64,000 nt of DNA from Catelliglobosispora koreensis DSM 44566 (GCF_000379685.1 NZ_KB903250.1:248624-312623), one strand, 5' to 3'; counted from the stretch's first letter, positions 41,251-50,829 are shown. Notes: generated from the sequence alone by a model not told the origin. Program-made: numbers and translations.

Positions 41251-42141
41251 TTATAGGTTCTCCGCCAGCCGGCGCAGTGCCGTTCTTAGCGCGGCTTCAG
41301 CATCTTCATCGCTTCGCGCCAGCAACGCGAGCAAGTCACCGCCGAGGGTGCCATCGCTTTCTGGTGCTGGTACTCCGTGACGCTGCGCCCGGTTGAGAAG
41401 TTTGCGAGCCAGAATCAAAGACGGCAACGACCACGTGATCGCCGACGGCTTCTCCTCTTGTTTGATCCGCTCCCAGTTTTCGACGACCTCATCCACGGTT
41501 TCGGCTTTGACGTCACCAAACACGTGCGGATTGCGCCGGATCATCTTCGCCACGAAGTCGCCCGCGAGGTCGTCAATGGACCATCGTTCGTCTTCGGGCA
41601 GTTCTTCAGCGAGCCTCGCGTGCAACAGCACCTGGAACAGCACATCGCCCATCTCGGCGCGCAGCTCGTCGTGATCCTCGCTCAGGATCGCGTCATGTGC
41701 TTCGTAGGCTTCTTCGAGCAAATACTTCGCCAGTGTCCGGTGCGTCTGCTCCCGCTTCCACGGATCTTCCGCCCGCAGCCGGTCGACCACGTGCACCGCG
41801 TCGAGTAAACGGGCGCCCGGCGGGTCCCACGAGCCGTACATGAGTTCCAGTTCAGCTAGCCCTGGTTCTCGCGCCAGCTTGAGCCCTAGTTCCCGCGCCA
41901 TCGCCTCGTCGCCCTCGGGGCCGGACAACCACACCACGGTCTGATCCGTGCTCGTCAGCAATGCTTGCGCGGGCGCGTCCGTGATGGTCACGGTCACTTG
42001 ATGTGACCGCAGAGCGTGCGTCAGTTCAGATTCCGCGCCGGCGAACACAGGCACCTGACGCACCAGGTCCCAAGCGGCCGCGGTAAGCAGCCCAGCCGGG
42101 ACCCGGGGCGAGGTAACGAGCAGAACGATCCGCCGGATCAC
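41251..42141 (-). CDS. mazG: MazG nucleoside triphosphate pyrophosphohydrolase
   Basis: 296 residues. A ~100-residue N-terminal extension typical of Actinobacteria precedes the MazG fold. The Mg-binding motif is LEEAYEAHDAI and the second E-x-x-D is in AEMGDVLFQVLLHARLAEE. Later comes RRNPHVFGDV and the conserved Trp in VVENWERIKQEE. It hydrolyses NTPs and dNTPs to NMP and pyrophosphate, removing aberrant or oxidised nucleotides. It overlaps the SurA-like gene by 4 bp. Confidence 0.93.
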   Translation of the reverse strand: MIRRIVLLVTSPRVPAGLLTAAAWDLVRQVPVFAGAESELTHALRSHQVTVTITDAPAQALLTSTDQTVVWLSGPEGDEAMARELGLKLAREPGLAELELMYGSWDPPGARLLDAVHVVDRLRAEDPWKREQTHRTLAKYLLEEAYEAHDAILSEDHDELRAEMGDVLFQVLLHARLAEELPEDERWSIDDLAGDFVAKMIRRNPHVFGDVKAETVDEVVENWERIKQEEKPSAITWSLPSLILARKLLNRAQRHGVPAPESDGTLGGDLLALLARSDEDAEAALRTALRRLAENL

Positions 42142-42767
42142 GGCTCGCTGGGAGTCTCGGTCGCTTGACGCTGCGCCTCGGTCACGACACTCGGCGCCAG
42201 TGGCAGCCCGACGAAGTTCACATCTGAGTAGCGCGGGTTAAGCGTTAGCTTGTCGGCGCTCAGAAGCGCGTTGTGGACCCGGACGCCGGCCTGCAACTGC
42301 GGAAGCACCTGCTCGTAGGGCGGGGTGTTCGGGCCGGACACCCGGCTGTAGAGCGCCTGCGTTTCAGCGTCGGTCGAGGTGCCGAGTTCTGGCGGGATCG
42401 CCGCGAAGCAGGCTTCCAGCTGCTGATTCATCCCGAACAGCGGATTGTTCTTGATCGCTGCGGGGACCTCGTCTGGCAACGGTGTCGCCTGGAAACTGAA
42501 GCCCTTTTGCTCGCTCAAGCGGCGGCACAGCTCAAGGCCCGTCCACACGTACACCGCGTCGCGGTTCTGGATTTTGGTGACCGGACGTCCCGTTTGCGCG
42601 GCGGCCGCTTCAACCGTCGTGTTGTAATCGTTGACCAAAGTGGTTACTTCAGCCTCGGATAATGAGGCGTCCCCCACGTAGGCCGCGATCTTCGGATCCG
42701 ATCGGCACGAAGTCAAGAACACCAGGCCAAGGGCCAAGCCGGCGGCGGCTACCAGACGAATGCGCAC
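42138..42767 (-). CDS. SurA-N-like lipoprotein
   Basis: 209 residues with a signal peptide ending in the lipobox LTSC (Cys about 21). The mature protein is helical, with AAYVGDASLSEAEVTTLVND near the front, the pattern of the SurA N-terminal chaperone domain (V-G--ISE-EV). It has no parvulin domain. It may help fold exported proteins on the outer face of the membrane. The mazG stop-start overlap links it to that gene; an adjacent gap leads to a divergent membrane gene. Confidence 0.8.
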   Translation of the reverse strand: MRIRLVAAAGLALGLVFLTSCRSDPKIAAYVGDASLSEAEVTTLVNDYNTTVEAAAAQTGRPVTKIQNRDAVYVWTGLELCRRLSEQKGFSFQATPLPDEVPAAIKNNPLFGMNQQLEACFAAIPPELGTSTDAETQALYSRVSGPNTPPYEQVLPQLQAGVRVHNALLSADKLTLNPRYSDVNFVGLPLAPSVVTEAQRQATETPSEP

Positions 42768-42838
42768 GCGCTCACCTTCTCACGGCGATCGCTTAGGGGA
42801 ATTTTCAGGGTTAACTTTCACGCCTCTTTCAGGGCAGA

Positions 42839-44038
42839 ATGCAGCGCGTGACCACGCAAATGTTGCCCCGATCCGCTGGTGAGTGGGTGGGGATCGCACG
42901 ATTCGGCCCCGCTGACGCCCTGCGCCCAGCGCTGACGACCATGATCTATCGCCTTTGGCTCGTGGCGTTCGTGCTGAAAATGCTCGGCTCAACGTGGGAC
43001 ATGTCGTGGCACTTCATGTGGCTGCGCGACACCGCCGCGCCACCGCACATCCTCAACACCATCGGCACCGTGATCGTCGTCGCACTCGTGATCTTCCAGG
43101 CGCGCTACAACGTCGGCGTTGACAAGTGGGCCAAGCGCCTCATGGTTTTCGGCACGGGGATGTTCCTCATCGCGATCCCGATTGACATCCTGAACCACGA
43201 GATCAACGGGCTCGACATCACGGCGTGGAGCGCCAGCCACGCACTCCTCTATATCGGCACCGCGTTCATGCTCCTGGGCTGCGCCCGCGGCTACTGGATC
43301 TCGACGCCTCCCGGCCGCACCCGCACTGTGGTCAGTGCTGTGTTGTGGGGCTTCTTCCTGGAGAACGTCCTTTTCCCTGCCCAGCACCAGGAATATGGCG
43401 TGAACTCGCTGGCCGCCTGGAAAGCCGGCGACCCCACGGCCGAGTTCGACCTTCTCGACTTCGCGGCAAAGCAGATCGGGCGCGAGATCGATGAGATCGC
43501 CGTTTCGAATTTCGCCCTACCGGTCGATTCCTGGGTCTACCCCGCTTGGCTCACCGGCGCGGCTTTGCTGACCCTCGTCGCGGCGCGTTACTTCGTCGGC
43601 GCCCGGTTCACCGCCACCGCTATCGCGGCCGGTTACCTCGGTTACCGCGTGATCGCGTGGGTCCTGCTGACCGGCACCGGCTTCCCGCCCTCGCGTCCGC
43701 CCTTCATGCTGCTCGCGGGTGCCGTGCTCATCGACCTCGTGTTCCTCGCCTTCGCCGCCGACCGACGCCCCGGAGCCGACGCCGCTAAAACCTTCCCCGC
43801 CCCGACCGGACGAGCCCGTCTCGTGCTCGCGGGCGTCTTCGGCGCAGCCGTGGCCACCGGCGCCCTCGCCGTGGCGGCCTGGGTCCAGGGCTTCTTCAAC
43901 GGCCAACTGCTCGGCAACCCACCCATCGACTACACCGCGTTTGTCTGGGGTGGACTAATCCTCGCGATCGGCTGGCTGGCGATCACCTTGATCCCCACCT
44001 ACCTCTCGCGCCCTTCCGCCCCCACCCCTAGCGCCTAA
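42839..44038 (+). CDS. Multi-spanning membrane protein of unknown family
   Basis: 399 residues with about ten membrane helices. A striking early region is LGSTWDMSWHFMWLRDTAAP followed by PHILNTIGT, with clustered Trp and His, and later DILNHEINGLD and FPAQHQEYGVNS. The His and Trp lie near predicted helix ends and could bind metal or heme, which is speculation. I do not recognise the family. ATG 42839 or GTG 42848 may start it. It is monocistronic, divergent from the SurA-like gene. The gene is closely followed by a pyrimidine-rich region and repeats. Confidence 0.7.
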   Translation: MQRVTTQMLPRSAGEWVGIARFGPADALRPALTTMIYRLWLVAFVLKMLGSTWDMSWHFMWLRDTAAPPHILNTIGTVIVVALVIFQARYNVGVDKWAKRLMVFGTGMFLIAIPIDILNHEINGLDITAWSASHALLYIGTAFMLLGCARGYWISTPPGRTRTVVSAVLWGFFLENVLFPAQHQEYGVNSLAAWKAGDPTAEFDLLDFAAKQIGREIDEIAVSNFALPVDSWVYPAWLTGAALLTLVAARYFVGARFTATAIAAGYLGYRVIAWVLLTGTGFPPSRPPFMLLAGAVLIDLVFLAFAADRRPGADAAKTFPAPTGRARLVLAGVFGAAVATGALAVAAWVQGFFNGQLLGNPPIDYTAFVWGGLILAIGWLAITLIPTYLSRPSAPTPSA

Positions 44039-44360
44039 CCCCGCGCTCCCGCACCACTGCTTTCCTACACCACTGCTTTCCCGCGCCCCGGCCTCTCCTT
44101 CCGCCGGGGCGCTTCCCTTCCCCCGTCGCTTCCACCCCCTCCCACCGGCTTCCCTCCCGCGGCCGCGTAGGCCAAGGCCCGCCTTCGGGTGGCCCCCTGC
44201 TCGTTCACCCCTTGCGTTCCGGCCATTGGGTTTTGCCGCAGTTTCTCCTCGTGCTTTCCCGGGCCTACATCGCCTCGACTTAGCGCTCGTCCTCAGGCGT
44301 TGCGCTTCGGCATGTCCGTCTTAGGATGCGGCTCCACCTCTCCATATAGGACGTTCTAGG
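44039..44360. other. Pyrimidine-rich intergenic region
   Basis: The first 260 bp on the plus strand are strongly biased to C and T (CTTTCC, CCCTTCC, TCCACCCCC and similar), with no coding frame. It follows the membrane protein stop. The tract precedes the 21-bp palindrome and the dispersed repeats. Confidence 0.5.
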
Positions 44361-44414
44361 TGAGGGAGGAAATCCTCCACAGTTGTGAGTTGGTGTGGAG
44401 GATTTCCTCCCTCA
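44361..44414. repeat. Perfect 21-bp inverted repeat with 12-nt loop
   Basis: Bases 44361-44381 pair perfectly with 44394-44414 around a 12-nt loop. Each arm also contains a near-palindrome (GGAGGAAATCCTCC), so each arm could fold by itself. Loop length is the same as in the 26-bp hairpin at 806-869, but the sequence is unrelated. There is no T-run, and it sits about 320 bp after the nearest gene, so it is unlikely to be a terminator of that gene. Confidence 0.8.
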
Positions 44415-44489
44415 GCCAAATGCACTACATGTGGAAGCAAGAGCCGCACCGACCTTGAACACGCGGCCAGGAAGCGGGACCGCCGGGAT

Positions 44490-44556
44490 GCGCGGACCTC
44501 GAGGGCCTCGCGGGAGGGACGGCCGGGACCACGACGGGCATCGGAAAAATGGGGTT
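44490..44556 (+). repeat. Dispersed ~67-bp repeat, copy B
   Basis: Matches 959-1024, with the 22-bp core identical at 44501-44522. It is in the same orientation as copy A, and both have a 62-nt palindrome nearby (here 47 bp downstream, there upstream). Confidence 0.75.
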
Positions 44557-44602
44557 TGAGCGTAAATCGGCATCGCTCGATGCATATCTGATCTCTGAGC
44601 AC

Positions 44603-44664
44603 GATCCACAGCCCGAAAAGGGTGATCAACAGGCCATTTGATCACTCCAATTGGGATGTGGATC
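44603..44664 (+). repeat. 62-nt palindromic repeat, copy 3
   Basis: From GATCCACA to TGTGGATC, 62 nt. It has the invariant tgatcaacag at positions 21-30 and gatcac at 38-43. Same orientation as copy 1. The outer 8 bp are perfectly complementary, and the rest of the arms are mostly so. Confidence 0.75.
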
Positions 44665-44742
44665 ATCCATGAAGATCGACATCGCGATCGTAAACGAAGG
44701 CGGCGAAAGGAGGCAGGACAGCGCACGGAAGGGGTGGACGCG

Positions 44743-45105
44743 GTGGTGCGGTGGGGCTATGTTGCGGGGCCATTGAAGCCGAAGGCGAAGGCAGGCGCGA
44801 AGGCAGGCGCGAAGGCAGGCGCGGGCGAAGGCGAACGCGAAGGGAAAGCCGCGAAGCCGGAAGGCGGCGGGAGCCGGAAGGCGAGCAGAGGGACGCGCGG
44901 GGTGCTGGTCGTGCTCGGGGTGCTGCTCGCGGTGGATCCGCTGAGCGGCGTCGCCCCGGTCGGGATGGAAGTCATCGCGCGGACGATGGGCGTCGAGGGC
45001 ACGGTGACGATCGAGCACTGCGGTGGCGCGCGTGAGGACGTTCAGTGTTTCGGCACGTTCAGGGGACGCGAGGAAGGCGTGACCATCGACAACGTCGAGA
45101 TCTAA
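44743..45105 (+). CDS. Small membrane protein, uncertain
   Basis: About 120 residues from GTG 44743 with GGAAGGGG about 8 nt upstream; the frame extends back to 44638 but that part lies in the repeat. An N-terminal Lys/Ala/Gly-rich stretch with the triple repeat AKAGAKAGAKAG is followed by a hydrophobic stretch (GVLVVLGVLLAV) and a C-terminal part TVTIEHCGGAREDVQCFGTF with two Cys, a pattern seen in small actinobacterial membrane proteins. It could be a real gene or a worn-down remnant next to the repeat cluster. Confidence 0.45.
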   Translation: MVRWGYVAGPLKPKAKAGAKAGAKAGAGEGEREGKAAKPEGGGSRKASRGTRGVLVVLGVLLAVDPLSGVAPVGMEVIARTMGVEGTVTIEHCGGAREDVQCFGTFRGREEGVTIDNVEI

Positions 45106-45158
45106 CTCAGCGAAGCGAAGCAGCCCGGCGAGCACCGCGTTAGCGCCGGGATGGCGCC

Positions 45159-45623
45159 TTAGGACCAGTCGAGCTGCATTTTGACGTTGGCTTCCAGCTC
45201 AAGCAGGATGCGCTTGCGGTCAAGGCCACCGCCGAAGCCGACGAGTTTGCCGTCAGCGCCGACGATGCGGTGACACGGGACGATCACGGGAATCGGGTTG
45301 CGATTGCACGCTGTGCCCACCGCTTGCGCGCCACCGGGCTCGCCAACGGCAGCCGCCACGAAACCGTAGGAACGGGTTTCCCCGTAAGGGATCTGGAGCA
45401 TCTGATCCCACACGGCACGCTCAAACGAACTGCCCTTAGTGACGGACAGCTTGACGTCAAACGAGGTCAGCGAACCAGCGAAGTAGGCACGCAGCTGGTC
45501 GGCCACGTCGTCGGTGCCCAGGGGTGCTCCCGGGCGCCCTCCAAAGTGGACGTTGCACAGACCGCTGTCGTCGAGGGCGTAAGCCAGGTCGCCAATAGGT
45601 GATTCAACATATGCCCACCGCAT
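45159..45623 (-). CDS. ogt: Methylated-DNA-protein-cysteine methyltransferase
   Basis: 154 residues. The active Cys117 is in IPVIVPCHRIVG, and the helix-turn-helix is GETRSYGFVAAAVGEPGGAQ. The protein removes O6-methylguanine from DNA in a suicide reaction. It has no Ada regulatory domain, so it is the stand-alone Ogt type. Start chosen as ATG 45623; a GTG 18 bp upstream is possible. It lies 64 bp downstream of mfd on the same strand. Confidence 0.93.
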   Translation of the reverse strand: MRWAYVESPIGDLAYALDDSGLCNVHFGGRPGAPLGTDDVADQLRAYFAGSLTSFDVKLSVTKGSSFERAVWDQMLQIPYGETRSYGFVAAAVGEPGGAQAVGTACNRNPIPVIVPCHRIVGADGKLVGFGGGLDRKRILLELEANVKMQLDWS

Positions 45624-45687
45624 GAAACCAAGCCTAACCACGCCCTACGACAACAACCACGCCCCAGACCGCCACGTCCGAAATCCG

Positions 45688-48600
45688 CTAGACGGCGACC
45701 GGGGCGGGTGCGCCGAGCACGTCCTTGAGCAGCTGCGCGCACCAGTCGAGCAGCTGCTGGTCGCGCATTGGCTCGCCGCCGACACGGCGTGTCATCGGGA
45801 CGGGAACGGACACTTGGGAGGTGGCCGTTTTGTAGACCGAGTCCGGGTGATAACGCTTGAGGCGCAACTGTTTCGAGTCTGCCAGCTCGATCGGGGAGAA
45901 CCGGATGTGCTTGCCCTGCATCGAGATCTCAGTCAGCCCGTAGTGACGCACGAGCAGGCGCAGCTTCGCGACGGACACGAGGTTTGCCACCTGGGCGGGC
46001 GGCGCGCCATAACGGTCCGTGACTTCGGCGATGACTTCTTGCAACGCCTCTTCCGAGCGGGCTGAGGCGAGCTTGCGGTAGATCTCCAGGCGAAGGCGCT
46101 CGGACTCGATGTAGGACTCCGGAATGTGCGCGTCGATTGGCAGGTCAATCTTGACCTCTGCCGCCTCTTCTTGAGCGGTGCCGTCACCCTTGAACGCGGC
46201 CACGGCCTCGCCGACCATGCGCACATAGAGGTCGAACCCGACTCCCTCAATGTGACCGGACTGTTCGCCGCCGAGCAGGTTTCCCGCGCCGCGGATCTCG
46301 AGGTCCTTCATCGCGACATACATGCCGGCGCCGAGCTCGGTGTGCTGGGCGATCGTCGCGAGGCGCTCGTGGGCGTGTTCCGTGAGCGGTTTCTCTGGCG
46401 GGTAAAGGAAGTAGGCGTAAGCGCGCTCGCGCCCACGGCCCACGCGGCCCCGGATCTGGTGCAGCTGAGCCAAACCGAGGAGGTCAGCCCGCTCCAGGAT
46501 CAGCGTGTTCGCGTTGGGAATGTCGATGCCCGACTCGATGATGGTCGTGGCCACGAGAACGTCGTATTCCTTCTCCCAGAAGCCAACCATCACCTTTTCC
46601 AGCGCGTCTTCGCCCATCTGGCCGTGCGCGATGCCGACCCGTGCTTCGGGAATGAGCTCGCGGATGCGGCGGGCCGCCTTGTCGATCGAATCCACGCGGT
46701 TGTGCAGATAGAAGACCTGACCGTCGCGCAAGAGTTCACGGTGGATGGCCGCCGCGACCTGCTTGTCGTCATAAGCACCGACGTAGGTCAGGACCGGATG
46801 ACGCTCTTCCGGCGGCGTCGTGATCTGGGACATCTCACGAATGCCGGTGATAGACATTTCGAGGGTACGCGGAATCGGTGTCGCCGACATGGTCAGCACA
46901 TCGACGTTGGCCCGCATCTCCTTGAGCTTTTCCTTGTGTTCCACACCAAAGCGCTGTTCCTCGTCGACGATGACGAGCCCGAGCCGGTTGAAGCGGGTTG
47001 ACTGCTGCAGCAGCCGGTGCGTTCCAATCACGACATCGACCCGTCCGTCGGCAGCCATCGCGATCGTCTCGGTGGCTTCCTTCGGTGTCGCGAATCGCGA
47101 CAGCTGCCGGATGACGATCGGGAACTGGGAGAACCGTTCCGAGAACGTGTTGAAGTGCTGCTGCGCCAAAAGCGTTGTCGGGACAAGGATCGCGACCTGC
47201 TTGCCGTCTTGCACCGCTTTGAAGGCCGCCCGGACCGCGATCTCGGTCTTGCCGTAGCCCACGTCGCCACAGATCAGCCGGTCCATCGGGACCGGTTTCT
47301 CCATGTCTTCCTTGACCTCGTCAATGGCGGTCAGCTGGTCGGGGGTTTCCTGATAGGGGAACGCGTCTTCCAGCTCCCGTTGCCAGGGCGTGTCCGGGCC
47401 GAAGGCGTGGCCGGGCGCAGCCTGGCGCGCCGCATAGAGCTGAATCAGCTGCGCCGCGATCTCGCGAACCGCCTTGCGCGCACGGGCTTTGGCCTTCTGC
47501 CACTCAGAGCCACCCATCTTATGCAGGGTTGGCTGCTCGCCACCGACGTAACGGCTGAGCTGGTCGAGCGAATCCGTGGGCACGAAGAGCCGGTCGCCCG
47601 GGTGTCCGCGCTTGGAAGCGGCGTATTCGATGACAAGATATTCGCGGTCCGCGCCGTTTACCTTGCGCTGCACCAACTCCACGTATTTGCCAATGCCGTG
47701 CTGCTCGTGCACCACGAAATCGCCAGCCCGCAACTCCAGGGGATCGATCGTGTTGCGCCGCCGTGCGGGCATCTTTCCCATTTCGCGGGTACCCGCGCCG
47801 CGCCCGCCCGAGATGTCAGTGCCCGTCAGAATGGCCAGTTTCGCTGGGGCCACGAGCATGCCATGGTCGAGTGGACCGGTCGTCACGAACACGCCCGCCG
47901 ACGGTGCGACCGCTAGACTGTCCACAAGCGACGCTCCGATTCCCGCGTCGCGCAACACTTCTGAGGCACGCTGTGCCGGACCGTGCCCCTCGAAGACGAG
48001 CACCACACGCCAGCCCTCGTTGAGCCACCCCTGCACATCGCTGACCACTGAAGCGGTCTGACCGTGATAAACCGGCGCCTGCACCGCGTTGAGACTCAAA
48101 ACCATTGCCGTGTCTGGAGAAACGTCAACGGACGGTTTGTCGAGCCAGGGCTCGGCGTCGTCGGCGGTCACCGTCTCGGCGAGGCCGAACGGAGAGGCCG
48201 TCCACCAGGGCAGGCCAATCTCGAGCGCGTGTTCTCTAACCCCCGCTAGGGATTTGAACGCGGCTGCCCCGAGATCGATGGGTGCCTTACCACCGGTTGC
48301 CGCGGCAGCCCACGAGGCTTCGAGGAATTCGTCGCTGGTGCGCAACAGATCGTGCGCGCGAGTGCGGATGCGCTCCGGATCGGACAGCAAGACAAGCGTG
48401 CCGGGCGCGAGACAATCGATGAGCAGTTCCATCGAATCCTTGCCGCGATGCAGGGCGGGCCCGAGGGACTCCATTCCTTCGACCGGAATGCCTTCGGCCA
48501 GTTTGGTGAGCATCTCCTCTAGCGCCGGGTGATCGGCGGCGAGTTCAGCGGCCCGCTCCCGGATATCGGGAGTCAGCAACAGCTCACGGCACGCTGGTGC

Positions 48601-49275
48601 CCACAGGGACTCGACTTTTTCGATCGTCCGCTGGTCGGCAACCGAGAAGGTGCGGATCTCCTCGATCTCGTCGCCCCAGAACTCCACTCGCGACGGATGC
48701 TCATCCGTCGGCGGGAAGACGTCAAGGATGCCGCCGCGCACGGCGAACTCGCCGCGCTTGGTCACCAGATCGACGCGGGCATAAGCGATGTCGATGAGCC
48801 GGCTCACGATGGCATTCAGTTCGACGGACTGTCCCGCGCGCAACTCGACCGGGTCTAGATCGCCCAGGCCCTTGAGTTGCGGCTGCAGCAGACTGCGCAC
48901 CGGCGCCGTGATGACACGGATCGGTGCCTTGCCCGGGTGAGCCAGGCGCCGCAGCACAGCGAGCCGCCGGCCGACCGTGTCGGATCGGGGCGACAAACGC
49001 TCGTGTGGCAACGTTTCCCACGCGGGGAAGACGACAACCTCTTCCGGGTCGAGGAAGGCGGACAGGGCGACCGCGAGGTCTTCGGCCTCACGGCTCGTCG
49101 CGGTGACCGCGAGCACGGGCCGCTGTTGGGCGGCCGCGGCGACAAGGAAAGGCCGGGCCGCGGCGGGCGCGGTGACCTCCACCTCTGCCTCGGCGGCGGC
49201 CAGTTCGTGGACGCGCCGCAGCGCTGGATCGGCGGAGGCGGCTTCCAGCAGTCCGGTGAGCATCGTCACGTGCAT
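45688..49275 (-). CDS. mfd: Transcription-repair coupling factor
   Basis: 1195 residues, full length. An N-terminal UvrB-like part (TATSREAEDLAVAL, LIDIAYARVDLVTKRGEFAV) leads to the CarD-like RNA polymerase-interacting domain (DFVVHEQHGIGKYVELVQRK). The translocase has Walker A GDVGYGKTEIAVRAAF and Walker B VDEEQRFGVEHKEKLKE. Then motifs AHGQMGEDALEKVM, ESGIDIPNANTLI, QIRGRVGRGRERAYAYFLYP and the C-terminal TRCF domain. Mfd removes stalled RNA polymerase and recruits UvrA to lesions. It is encoded first in a leftward block and followed by ogt. Confidence 0.98.
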   Translation of the reverse strand: MHVTMLTGLLEAASADPALRRVHELAAAEAEVEVTAPAAARPFLVAAAAQQRPVLAVTATSREAEDLAVALSAFLDPEEVVVFPAWETLPHERLSPRSDTVGRRLAVLRRLAHPGKAPIRVITAPVRSLLQPQLKGLGDLDPVELRAGQSVELNAIVSRLIDIAYARVDLVTKRGEFAVRGGILDVFPPTDEHPSRVEFWGDEIEEIRTFSVADQRTIEKVESLWAPACRELLLTPDIRERAAELAADHPALEEMLTKLAEGIPVEGMESLGPALHRGKDSMELLIDCLAPGTLVLLSDPERIRTRAHDLLRTSDEFLEASWAAAATGGKAPIDLGAAAFKSLAGVREHALEIGLPWWTASPFGLAETVTADDAEPWLDKPSVDVSPDTAMVLSLNAVQAPVYHGQTASVVSDVQGWLNEGWRVVLVFEGHGPAQRASEVLRDAGIGASLVDSLAVAPSAGVFVTTGPLDHGMLVAPAKLAILTGTDISGGRGAGTREMGKMPARRRNTIDPLELRAGDFVVHEQHGIGKYVELVQRKVNGADREYLVIEYAASKRGHPGDRLFVPTDSLDQLSRYVGGEQPTLHKMGGSEWQKAKARARKAVREIAAQLIQLYAARQAAPGHAFGPDTPWQRELEDAFPYQETPDQLTAIDEVKEDMEKPVPMDRLICGDVGYGKTEIAVRAAFKAVQDGKQVAILVPTTLLAQQHFNTFSERFSQFPIVIRQLSRFATPKEATETIAMAADGRVDVVIGTHRLLQQSTRFNRLGLVIVDEEQRFGVEHKEKLKEMRANVDVLTMSATPIPRTLEMSITGIREMSQITTPPEERHPVLTYVGAYDDKQVAAAIHRELLRDGQVFYLHNRVDSIDKAARRIRELIPEARVGIAHGQMGEDALEKVMVGFWEKEYDVLVATTIIESGIDIPNANTLILERADLLGLAQLHQIRGRVGRGRERAYAYFLYPPEKPLTEHAHERLATIAQHTELGAGMYVAMKDLEIRGAGNLLGGEQSGHIEGVGFDLYVRMVGEAVAAFKGDGTAQEEAAEVKIDLPIDAHIPESYIESERLRLEIYRKLASARSEEALQEVIAEVTDRYGAPPAQVANLVSVAKLRLLVRHYGLTEISMQGKHIRFSPIELADSKQLRLKRYHPDSVYKTATSQVSVPVPMTRRVGGEPMRDQQLLDWCAQLLKDVLGAPAPVAV

Positions 49276-49376
49276 CCTTTCGCCAGCGTTGTGAACACGC
49301 CGAAATGCCCCGTTCCGGGCGGGAGACGGGGTGATAGGGACAGCTTACTCGCGTCCACTGACGTTATCGTGCACCA

Positions 49377-50819
49377 ATGCGCCGCACCCCCTTCGTGCTG
49401 CTGGTTGGCCTCACGCTTAGCGCCTGCTCACCATCAGTTCCCGTCATTCCACAGCCAGCTCCAGCCGAGCAAACTAAGGCTTCGCAGGACTACACGCCGT
49501 GGAAGGCGGGCTTGTCCAAGCCGGTCGCTGACCCGCTCTACCCACAGCACGGCAATCCAAGCATCGACGTCTTGCACTACGCTTTGGATTTGAGCTGGGA
49601 GCCGGGCACGAAACTGTTCACGGGAACGGCACGGCTGCGGTTGCGGGCCGCCGCTGACGTGCCCGAGATCAAGCTCGACCTGTCAACGGCCATGACGGTC
49701 GACGCGGTGACGCTCGATGGTGTGGCCACGACGGGCAGCGCGGCTGATGACAACATCACTGTCCCAGCGGCGCTGGCCAAAGACCGGTACGCGACGCTGG
49801 AGATCAAGTATCACGGCACCCCCAAGCCGGTGCCCATGCCAACTCATCGCAGCGACGCCGAGGACCTGGGGCTGACAGTCACGGCTGACGGTTCACTGTG
49901 GACGATGCAAGAGCCTTACGGCGCCTTCACGTGGTATCCCGTGAACGACCACCCGTCGGACAAAGCGCTCTACGACATCAACGTGACTGTGCCCGAGGGT
50001 TGGTCCGGGGTCGCCAGTGGCACGCCAGCGGGACAGACCGGAAACACGTTCCGCTACACGAGTTCCGATCCCGTGGCGAGTTACCTGACCACGCTGGCGG
50101 TCGGGCAGTACACCAAGGAAACCGCGAAGGGTCCCCGCGACCTGCCCGTGACGTATTGGTACGTCAAGGGTCGCGACGACGCCATGATGAAGATGATCCG
50201 CAAGACGCCGGAATACCTTGCGTGGCTGGAAGAGCGCTTCGGGCCGTACCCGTTCCCGAGTGCCGGCGTGGTCATCGTGCCGTCGGAGTCGGGCATGGAA
50301 ACCCAGCAGATGATCACACTGGGCACGATCAAGGCTGCCCGCAGCGCGGACAACGACGAACTGTGGGAAGACGTGATGATCCACGAGCTGGCCCACCATT
50401 GGTTCGGTGACACGGTCGGCCCGAGCACCTGGATCGACGTTTGGCTGAACGAGGGCTGGGCCATGTGGGTGGAGTTCCACTGGTCGAACAAGCGGGATGG
50501 CTTGTCCGACAAGGAGTGGGAGACGTGGATTCGCAGCCGTGACGCGCAGCTGCGGGCCAAGTCGGGCCCGCCCGGAAAGCCGCGCGCGGACAGTTTCGCC
50601 GAGTCCAATGTGTACTACTGCCCGGCGCTCATGCTGCACCAGATCCGCAAACAGATTGGTGATCAAGCGTTCTTCGAACTGGGCAAGGCGTGGGCGGCGT
50701 TCGGTAAGAACACCACACAGGACCGCGCCTCGTTCATCGATTTCGTCAACAAGCAGACCGGCAGGGACTTCACGTCTCTGATCAATACCTGGCTAGACAG
50801 CCCCACGACGCCTAAATAA
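49377..50819 (+). CDS. M1-family metallopeptidase lipoprotein (copy 1)
   Basis: 480 residues. A signal peptide ends in the lipobox LSAC (Cys about 17), so the enzyme is anchored outside the cell. The zinc site is His336-Glu337-x-x-His340 (HELAHHWFGD) with Glu359 in NEGWAMW, 18 residues later. The N-terminal beta saddle and the catalytic domain of M1 aminopeptidases are present, but the C-terminal helical domain IV is missing. The substrate recognition motif appears as SGMETQQMITLG rather than GAMEN. It is 10 bp upstream of a paralogue and divergent from mfd. Confidence 0.92.
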   Translation: MRRTPFVLLVGLTLSACSPSVPVIPQPAPAEQTKASQDYTPWKAGLSKPVADPLYPQHGNPSIDVLHYALDLSWEPGTKLFTGTARLRLRAAADVPEIKLDLSTAMTVDAVTLDGVATTGSAADDNITVPAALAKDRYATLEIKYHGTPKPVPMPTHRSDAEDLGLTVTADGSLWTMQEPYGAFTWYPVNDHPSDKALYDINVTVPEGWSGVASGTPAGQTGNTFRYTSSDPVASYLTTLAVGQYTKETAKGPRDLPVTYWYVKGRDDAMMKMIRKTPEYLAWLEERFGPYPFPSAGVVIVPSESGMETQQMITLGTIKAARSADNDELWEDVMIHELAHHWFGDTVGPSTWIDVWLNEGWAMWVEFHWSNKRDGLSDKEWETWIRSRDAQLRAKSGPPGKPRADSFAESNVYYCPALMLHQIRKQIGDQAFFELGKAWAAFGKNTTQDRASFIDFVNKQTGRDFTSLINTWLDSPTTPK

Positions 50820-50829
50820 CGTTGAGCGC

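Noticed and set aside
44369-44412. Terminator for the membrane protein gene at 42839-44038
   Set aside because: The hairpin is about 320 bp after the stop, has no T-run, and lies beyond a pyrimidine-rich tract.
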